Of a DNA stretch of 64,000 bases, positions 55,931-64,000 are shown piece after piece. A program made the position numbers and the translations under genes. The notes below the pieces were generated by a model. The model was not told the DNA's origin. It saw nothing but the letters and a program-made list of their open reading frames with translations, and ran no database searches. Numbering within the stretch: position 1 is the first letter of the stretch; each line of letters starts with the position of its first letter. Source of the DNA: Pollenia angustigena (taxonomy: Eukaryota > Arthropoda > Insecta > Diptera > Polleniidae); NCBI GenBank assembly GCA_930367215.1, contig OV884057.1, forward strand, positions 264,262,339 to 264,326,338. The letters are read 5' to 3'.

Positions 55931-57998
55931 GCTATATTCTGTTTTGAGTAATTGATTATAACTATACAGTGATTAATTAATATTTAACTATTGAATAGTG
56001 CACAAAGTTTGGCGGAGGGCTCAAATAGGTATTACTGTCCATACTGCCGCGCAGCTGTTGAATATACAATGCAATTGTTTACATAAAACTTACATTTGTA
56101 TGTTACTAAATTTATATGAATAATAAACACTGTTTTGCAAATTGGGTAATTTTAAAATTTTTTTTTTTTTGGGAAAAAATTATTTTTTTCTTTTTGGGTC
56201 ATTTTTCATTTTTATTTTGGGCCCTTTTTCGTTTCTTTTGGGCAAAATTTCATATTTAACTTTTTGGGTCATTTTTCATGTTCTTTTGGGCGATTCTTCA
56301 TTTGGGCGATTTTTCATTTTTTTTGGGCCATTTTTCATTGGGCAATATTTCCTACAGCCAAAGATGCCATGGAATTTCCACCAAACAAAAAAAAACTTAA
56401 ACAGAAATCTTATTAATTATAAATTTTGTATTCCCAAAAATAACTTTGATAATATACTTGCATGTGCGCGTGCAAAAAACTGAACTGGCAAATTGGTTTT
56501 TTTGTTGTTTTCTTACGATAACAATAAAATGAAGCAATTTGTTTTTTAATTTTGTTTTTTTCTTTTTACTCACTTACAACTACAATTCGAGTCGGAAAAA
56601 AGCCAACCAATTGTAGGGGAATGTAAGAAAAGATAAACTCACTGTTTATTGTTGGTGTTTTGGTAAAGCTTTGAAGTGCGCATAGAGGCCAGCTTTCCCT
56701 CAACAATAAATTTCGGTGTATTAATCAATTATGAAAAAATCGGGAATTTAGCACGTCATACAGAAAACTTATAAATATTAAACTTATTAATTTTAGTTTA
56801 ATTTAAAAAACACCCGTTTGTTGGTGTGGAAGATGTTTGCCAAATTTTTAATTTGTTCGCCTTTTTCGTCTATATGTTATATTTAATTGTTTATTCAAAT
56901 TCAGTTTAATTTTTTGTTTTGTTTGGAATATATAAAAATTCAAAATTAATATTGGAGTTGGTTAGTGATTTCTTTTGCGTTTAAGAAAAAAAAATTTTAA
57001 ATATGTTTTCCCGTCTTCATTGCAAATGTAAGTCCATAAATAACACTAATAAATAGTTAATAATATTTTGTCCAAAATACATTGGCGGATCAATAAATTC
57101 GCGACTTTTTGAATTTCAACAACAGACATCTGTCAGTCAGCTACTGTAAAATTTTAATAAGCTGCGTCATTTAGTTTGTAATTGTTTTTTTTTTTATAAT
57201 TTGACAATTTATTTATTTACATGGTTAAAATTACCAGTGACATTTTTTATGATAATTCTTTAGCGATAATCTCCCTTCAGCTAAGCCGCGTCAGAAAAGG
57301 GTCTAAAAATTATGTTTTTCAAGAACAAAAAATTCAGTAATTTTTTTGTCCAATGAATGATTCTTTGATTCTGCATTAAAAAATTTTTAAAATCTAACCA
57401 CAGACTGGAGATAGTGTGATGTCAATGTCAGTTTTTTGATGCTTTCAATTCGATTTTAATGAAAATTCAATAAGCTTAACCATGTTTTTCGATTTTTACC
57501 GTTTTTAATTCCAAAACATCTTTAGAAAGGTGCTGACCACCGCTTGGGATTTTAGTCCAAAATTAACCTTAACTGCACTTTCTTATTTTTTATAACGTTC
57601 ACTTATACATCATTAAAATTCGCGATCCCTTAATATTTAGTATTTGCTCGAGTATCATTAAAACATTAAGCATTTCAATTTAAAGATCATTAAATTGAGG
57701 AAAATTCAGTCCAGAATTGAAAACATTTGTTTCTATTATTGATAATTGTAGAATCCAATGATTCTCGAAGAATTCGAACAAGATGTAATTTTTTAGCCTT
57801 TATTTAATATTAAGTTTCATTTTATGAACAGTGTTCCTTATTAAAATTGTATTTTTCACTTTAGGATGCACATAAAATTATTGACGATATTTTTGTCTCC
57901 CTTTTTCGTTGTTGTTGTTGACTTGTAATATTAAACCAATTTGCATACATTTTAATCGTTTATAATTTATTGTTTTTTTTTAATACATGTAAAAAGTA
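55931..57998. other. Non-coding stretch with one minisatellite
   Basis: From 56155 to 56345 the unit TTTTGGGCCATTTTTCAT repeats about ten times imperfectly, which creates a low-complexity open frame (56142-56483). No other feature is supported. Confidence 0.6.
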
Positions 57999-58006
57999 CT
58001 TTAAAG

Positions 58007-59454
58007 CAGTGTTCGTAAATAAACAGTTCATTATTTAACGTTCGGCTCACACACCCAGGAACGATATCTATTTTTTTATGATTGTGTAGACATACGCAAC
58101 CCTTTATACCGTTCGTAACTATTTTCAAAAAAGAACCGAACATTATATAATGTTCGGTTCTTCGTTAAAAAACAGAACAATTGTAGTGATACTGTAAACA
58201 AACATTATATTTTAATGTTCTATAATGTTTGTTTCGTGTGTGTATTTTGTTTTTGTAAAAATGTTTTTTTTTTACAAGCCAAAAGGGACGAACATTAACG
58301 AGTCGAACCGAACACATTGAAGTTTGTGGATTTTCAAAAAAACCCGAAAACAGTAATATTTTTGTGTTCGAAAGATGACTAACAGGGAAACGTTATTTTT
58401 ATACCCTCCACCACAATTAGTTGTGAAGAGGGTATATTAAGTTTGTCATTACGTGTGAAACTTTTTTATTATTCATCTCAGACCCTATAAAGTATATATA
58501 TTCTGGGTTCTTGAGTAATTCTAAGTCGATTTAGCCATGTCCGTCCGTCTGTCTGTCCGTCTGTCCGTCTGTTGAAAATACGCTCACTTTCGAACAATTC
58601 GAAAGAAATGAACAAACTTGGTGCCAAATTGCTTGTAGCTATCCTAAGCAGCTTGGGATTGAAATCCAGCAAAATCGGTTCAGTAGGACCAGAGCTATGA
58701 ATCAAAATGTGGAACCACCACCTAAAAAAATTGATAATTTTGTTACAAAAAATAACATAAGCGCTGGAACAAGGCACGGAATGAGATAAGATTTTGCAAA
58801 AATTTGTTTTATTTGACTGGAAATCACGCTGTTAAATTTCGTGATGATCCGTCCATAATTTACCCTAAGCCCCATATAAACAATACTTCCGGAAAACAGT
58901 TTAGGACGCCTGAAACCGTAAAAAATAACGCTAGCGTAACAAAATTTGGTACGTCATAGTTTTTTAGGACAAGAAATAACACTGTGAAATTTCGTGACGA
59001 TTGGTATATAACTTACCTTAGGCCCCATAGAAACCCTACTCCCGGAAAACAGTTAAGTACACCTAAAACCATAATTAATAATGCTATCATAACAGAAATC
59101 GGTACGTCACAGTTTTAAAGGACTAGAAATGACGCTATGAAATTTCGTGATGATCGGTGCATAATTTACCCTAGGCCCCATATAAACCCTACTACCGGAA
59201 AACACTTTAGTCGCCTAAAACCATAATTAATAACAAATTGTCACAGTTTAAGATAATAATAGCATCATACAGATATTACTCCTTAAACATTCGAACTGTC
59301 GGTGGAGGGTATCAAAGATTCGGCACAGCCGAATATAGCACTCTAACTTGTTTTTAATGATTTTCTACATAAACACTATTAGCGTTTGTGTTTTCCACAA
59401 ATCTACCGAACCGAACATTAAAAAACGATATTTAGTGTTTATTTTCGAACACTG
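58007..59454 (+). mobile_element. hAT-type element, TSD CTTTAAAG, interrupted by a mini-me-like repeat
   Basis: CAGTGTTCGTAAATAAACAG opens and TTTATTTTCGAACACTG closes the element. CTTTAAAG stands at 57999-58006 and 59455-59462. Words GAACCGAACATTA and GTTCGGTTC recur near both ends. Without the 950-bp insert it would be about 500 bp. A truncated relative lies at 3343. Confidence 0.88.
58401..59350 (+). repeat. mini-me-like short mobile element
   Basis: It starts ATACCCTCCACCACAATTAG. It contains AAAGTATATATATTCTGGGT, then TTCTAAGTCGATTTAGCCAT and a (GTCYGTCC)n microsatellite. Three diverged units of about 150 bp (TTTCGTGATGATCGG, CCTAGGCCCCATATAAACCC) follow, and it ends GGTGGAGGGTATC and CCGAATATAGCACTCTAACT. 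The TA-rich run, conserved core and GTCY run in this order are those of the 'mini-me' elements known from Diptera. Compared with the unbroken site at 3851-3856, the insert is flanked by T-runs (TTTT duplicated or so). Confidence 0.83.
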
Positions 59455-59462
59455 CTTTAAAG

Positions 59463-60616
59463 TACTTTATAGAAAAAGTGTTAACAAAGTGAAAGCTTGA
59501 ATTTAAATTGGCCCTTTGAAAAAATTATCTCGAACATCAATTTTTTTTAAGATTTTTTTTTATCTGTTCGGAATTTTACTAAATATTTTTTGTTTTAATT
59601 TAAAATCTATTGCAATAATAAATATTATTGTTGTGTTCAACTAAAACTATATTTTATTGCCAAAAATTCCATTTTATAAGTCGGTCATGCTTATATTTCC
59701 TTCTTTTTTATTTTGTTCTTCTTGGTTTTGTTTTAATTGTATTTTAAAATGTCTGCCAATTTATTTATTTGCATTTAGTTCATTGTACGTTTTATGATTT
59801 TGGATTTGAAGTAATATTTTTTTCACTTTGTTGATGGTGGGAGATACAACTTGACACATGAATGAAATTTTAACAATTTTAAAATTAAATTTAATTTATG
59901 AGGATAACGAAAGTGAAAGTGCCATAATTTATCTGGTTTTGTGTGTTATTTACCAACTATTTCATGCTAATAATACTATAGATTATAAATAGGAGGTAAT
60001 GCACATTTAAAAAATATAATTAAGCGGAGATGCCACAACACGGGCATATGCAAATATGTGTATTTCGTTGCCTGAAACGCAAACGACTCTAACTAAGCAA
60101 ATATTAAAAATCGACTTTTTCATTGAATGCATCAACATAAATGTCCACGAAAAATGTTGGAATCTGTCGACCAAAATTTGCTAGTGTTGAGTTAACCGCA
60201 CCACCACAAGATTAAAATTTCAACTGGACTAGAGTTGAGATGTCAACCATAATAGGGGCAGCAGTCTTTGTTTTATATTGACAATGAGCCAAAATATATG
60301 TATTATTTTCACTAGCGCTCTTGAAAAAGTCGTCCCAAAAAAACGGTATTTTTTTCGAATCCGAAATCCACTGTCAGGAGAAATTCCAGTATAATCCATC
60401 ATTTCGACTGAATTATAAAAATATATAAAAAGTATGTTACAATTTTGAGAAAAAAAATCCTAAAGTTAGTCACAAAACGTAATTTTTGAGCTTCCAATAT
60501 GACTTTTTGAACATTTTTGCCTGAAATTTAACATGAAGATTTTAGAAGAACTCTAATAGCGAAGGGTAAGTAAGCTTCGCAAAACATACGACTAATTTTA
60601 TTTAAAATTTAATTTA
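59463..60616. other. Non-coding stretch, no feature recognised
   Basis: AT-rich sequence without supported exons or ends. Confidence 0.5.
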
Positions 60617-60985
60617 AAACAAGTAAGGCAGCATAGTCGGTCAAGCCCAATCATATGATACCCTACACCACAGTATTTAAAAACATCATGCTTATGTGTC
60701 CATATAAATATGGATTTATCTATGTCTATATCTTCCCTCGTGGTCCTACGATTCGGGCCATCTTCAATAGGCTTGATCGTTTTGCCAATAAGAACCTATG
60801 TCCCATATTTTCTCCAAATTGCGACCTGTACTTTGCGCACAAGGTTACATGGTAAGCCAGTCAGCCGGACGGACAGACATCGTTAATTCGACTCAGAAGG
60901 TGATTCTGAGTCGATCGGTATACTTTAGTGTGGGGGTAGGTGTAACACACATAATACCCTCTCCACTATTGTGGTGTATATAACT
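60617..60985 (+). repeat. Dispersed TATAGTCGG-type short mobile element
   Basis: It starts AAACAAGTAAGGCAGCATAG, then TCGGTCAAGCCCAATCATAT and GATACCCTACACCACAG, and closes near GTGGTGTATATAACTCGACT. The order fits the inverse of 42127-42709, with internal deletion. Confidence 0.75.
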
Positions 60986-60989
60986 CGAC

Positions 60990-62930
60990 TATAAAACAAA
61001 CAACAAAATTATATAATCACGTAATTAACGGACGAGAAACATAATTTCTGATTTATTTCTGGATATTTTTTTTTTGTAGTAAAAATAATCTTGATATTTT
61101 ATACCAAACCTTTTGTTAATTTTACTATTTATTTGAAATTTACTTTGTAATTTTAAAAATAGCATTTTAATTTCCGCTCTCAGTATGAAAGCGTAACCTT
61201 CTAATTGGTTTGCAATTTTCTTTGAATTTATAGATTTTTGCTCAATAAAGTTTATTGTGAAGCAACATGCATTCAATGGAAAAAGGAAAAACTAGAAAGT
61301 AATTTTTACCCTGGGAGTGTCATAATAAATTCAATTTTATTTAATTTATTTCTACACATTTCATGCTCTGTTTCGCAAAGCGTAGTAAGATGGCAGGTTA
61401 TCAACCGACTTTCTTCTTCACGCCAGCCAGACCCACTTTGGTGGCCAAACATTGTAGTTGAGCGGCTAAACAAACTTATAAAATAAATGGAATATGGAAA
61501 TTTCTAAGCTTGACACCATGACCTGAATTTAAGTAAAATCTATATTAATTTTTTATTATTGTACGTTATTTTATTTTTTTATTTTTTATTTACATTCTTT
61601 AGAAAAATTCGTAACAATTGTTTGCAAAATAAATGGATTGAAAATAAACTTAAGGTCATTTCTGCACACACTGTTTACTCCTACGATGGAAAGTTCCATT
61701 TATTCGGTTCTTTGGCACCAATTGAATATTTTAAAGGTTACGTTGTCTGTCTTTCTAAAAGTAGATATAATTTTTCAATTGTTGTTATTGTTGCATTTCT
61801 CTATAATTGTTGTTCTTATTAAATCTGTAAGAGTAATTTTATTTTAAGATTGCGAACATTTTCTATTGAAATCCTTTCAGCCAAAGTCTTATTTGTTTTT
61901 CAGTCATCAATGTTGTTCTGCGCATTATCACACTGTCTTCAATTAATGTCTGGCGCCATGCAGACGCATGTTCTACATAATAATAGTTTGCTAGATAAAT
62001 AACACATCTCATTCCCCCCTCCTCTTCCAGGGGATGGCATCATGTTTAACATCCCTCAAAAATTATTCAATAAACATACGCATTGTATTTTAAGACTTTC
62101 ATTCTATTCCATTTAATTCATAAAACAGGCAGCTTTGAAAGTAATTTTGTACATCTTACAATATATGAGTGTGTGTGTTATCAGAGTTGAAACAAATACA
62201 TAAATACCCATCATCAAGGATATAGTTTGAATCATGCAAATACTGTCGTGCTGTTAAAATATGAATAAAGAAATCTCTAAAGTTTTAATATGATAAAAAA
62301 GTGTTTTTTCAACGAGAACATTTTTATTTGCCCTTTGAACTGAAAAGTAATTACATAGTCGAATGTTATACAAATGTATACATGTTTACATCAGGGTATA
62401 TAAAAACTATAGAAATTAAATTTAATCGAAACCTCAGAAATGTATTATATTCCATTAAACATCGATATGTCGTCGCCTTAGAGTGCTAACCTACCAACTA
62501 ACTTCTAGCAAATGTTACAGGGCTGACAAAAAACTTCTAATGTTTTCTATTTCTAGCTAAAGAAGCAAACCAATATACATACATATATTTGGTTTATCTT
62601 CTTATACTCTATAGAGCCCTAAATTAAAGTAAATATTTTTCTTAGTCGATGCGGCGCATCAGGAGCCAAGCACTTTTCATGATTTTCACACACATAAAAC
62701 GAATATTACCGAAACTCACTTCAAATATTATAAAACACTATAATTTCATTCTCTACAAGAACAATGCCAGTCATTTGATGCATCTTCTGATGGGCATTGC
62801 TGATGGGTTTATACATCAGAAGTTTCTATCATTTTATTAAGGTTAATATGAAAAAACTGATGTAAACATTCGTGTACGTGTGACATTTTTTTGCCACTCA
62901 TACTTGTGAATTTTAATATATATGTATATA
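60990..62930. other. Non-coding stretch, no feature recognised
   Basis: Open frames such as 61238-61486 and 61559-61822 (+) show no domain or credible splice sites in frame. Confidence 0.5.
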
Positions 62931-63719
62931 CCCCAACAAACACGAAGTCAAACCTTTGATATGAAATGACTTTATCATTTGACATCAAACACAATTCTCA
63001 AACGTTTTTCAAGTGTTTGATTTAACATTTATATTCAAATTGATAATGATTTCAAAATAAACATTTGATGTCAAATGTTTGTCAAATGTTAAATTCAAAT
63101 CAAAAATAAACTAGGCAACACTAAAGCGAAAAAAGCATTAAAAATGGTGATTAAAGTTACATTTTTTACTTTGTGGTTTTTATGTGTTTTTTACTATTAA
63201 AAATAAATTTTGATATAAAGTGAACAGCTTATTTGTTGTGAAAATTTAAAATTATTTGTTAGTAATTCCAATGATTTAGAATACAAAAAAAAAGGAAAAT
63301 AAAACGGGAAAGTTAAGAAAGTTTGTTGAACGGTCGCGGTGCTACAATCCTCAAAATATTTCGTCTTTGCAAGAATTAGAGGACGGAAAGAATTTAATTT
63401 CATCTTTTCGCTATGTTGCCGAATGTTTATCTCACAGTTTATTTAAATAAATAATTAGTTTAAATTAAAATATAAAATAGATATTTGTATTTATGTTCCA
63501 CATTGTATTATAATCTACATTTGAAAAACAATTGAGAATTACGTTTGAAAGCAAGTTGAAAATAAAGGCATTTTTCAATTTGAAAATAATTTCCCCTTTT
63601 TGTTGAGAACACTATGATTTTCAAATGATTTTCAAATCATTATCAAACGTTTGTCGTTTGAGAAAACGTTTGATTTCAAATCATTTTCAATTTGAAATCA
63701 AACCTACGTGTTTGTTGGG
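62931..63719. mobile_element. MITE with CCCAACAAACACG ends and CAAATGATTTTCAAA-type repeats
   Basis: CCCCAACAAACACGAAG on the left and the inverse right end CCCAACAAACACGTAGG match. Both halves carry many inverted words such as TCAAATCATTATCAAACGTT and ATTTGACATCAAAC. The centre is AT-rich. The possible duplication is TATA versus TTAA and not clean. Confidence 0.75.
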
Positions 63720-64000
63720 TTAATACAAAATTGAAAGTGTGTTAGTTTATAAGTTTTGCATGTGTTAATTTACATCACCCATTTCTTGTAGGGTTGCTGC
63801 CGTCGCTTTGTTTGTTAAAAAACAAAAGCAAAACACATAAAGGGTTTTCATGATATGGCTTAAAGTGTCGCAATATTTGCAAACTATGCATTTTTACGCC
63901 CTCGCAACTGAACACAAACTTCGTAAATTTGCCCAACAATTTTGACTCGTTAACTTGCGCTGTTCAATTTTGCATTTATACAACACGATTTTTTAGTGCC
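63720..64000. other. Non-coding stretch to the window end
   Basis: No feature recognised. Confidence 0.45.

Noticed and set aside
56142..56483. 113-residue open frame rich in Phe, Gly and Leu, looking like a membrane protein
   Set aside because: It is produced by the TTTTGGGCCATTTTTCAT minisatellite; no domain and no exon context.
1..64000. tRNA, rRNA or other structural RNA genes
   Set aside because: No A-box/B-box pairs, cloverleaf or rRNA-like blocks were recognised by eye. A covariance-model scan was not possible and would be decisive.

Overview
The window is about 64 kb of AT-rich animal DNA, almost certainly from a higher fly (Diptera, most like a calyptrate such as a blow fly or house fly). 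The reasons are the sparse small exons, the long AT-rich non-coding stretches, insect Ly6-type genes, and repeats typical of flies: R1-clade, RTE-clade and Jockey-like LINEs, Transib, piggyBac, many hAT/Harbinger MITEs, and the short dispersed elements with a (GTCY)n core. The species is inferred, not shown.

Host genes. Only two host-gene pieces can be supported, both on the + strand. One is the last coding exon of a GPI-anchored Ly6/three-finger protein (12511-12719). The other is a first coding exon carrying a signal peptide (48978-49032), which looks like the start of a second secreted or Ly6-type gene with its promoter near 48568. They cannot be one gene, because the terminal exon lies upstream of the initial exon. 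The simplest reading is two tandem genes about 36 kb apart, with the missing exons beyond the window edges.

Mobile DNA fills most of the rest. 1-5 kb: a Harbinger-type MITE (TTA duplication) and a hAT element with an 8-bp duplication. 5.3-8.25 kb: an unusual cluster of three R1-clade retrotransposon fragments embedded in a TAGAC / TATGACTAGAC satellite. 13-16 kb: several short foldback MITEs. 17.5-19.7 kb: a four-level nest of elements, two levels with clean target duplications and one with an internal empty-site control. 20.8-21.5 kb: an RTE-clade fragment. 22-23.6 kb: a hAT-like element with a transposase relic. 23.6-24.8 kb: a cluster of CGTACGTGACA motifs. 26.1-28.8 kb: an element with about 350-bp inverted ends. 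29.0-30.9 kb: a nearly complete Transib (RAG1-like) transposase pseudogene. 31.8 kb: a piggyBac C-terminal domain. 33.2-33.9 kb: the ORF1/ORF2 junction of a Jockey-like LINE. 35.4-37.9 kb: three hAT-type elements inside one another. 38 kb: a second RTE fragment. 40.6-43.0 kb: a composite with a repeat-rich hAT-like element. 43.4-44.0 kb: a GGATCCGT-rich element. 53.4-54.1 kb: a LINE 3' end and a MITE. 55.2-55.9 kb: a MULE-like element sharing a tandem module with the 41-kb element. 58.0-59.5 kb: a hAT element interrupted by a mini-me-like repeat. 62.9-63.7 kb: a long MITE.

No CRISPR array, operon, tRNA or rRNA gene was recognised. Nothing amounts to a new multi-gene system. The strongest leads are the R1-clade insertions into a non-telomeric satellite, the nearly readable Transib relic, and the repeat module shared by two different transposon types.
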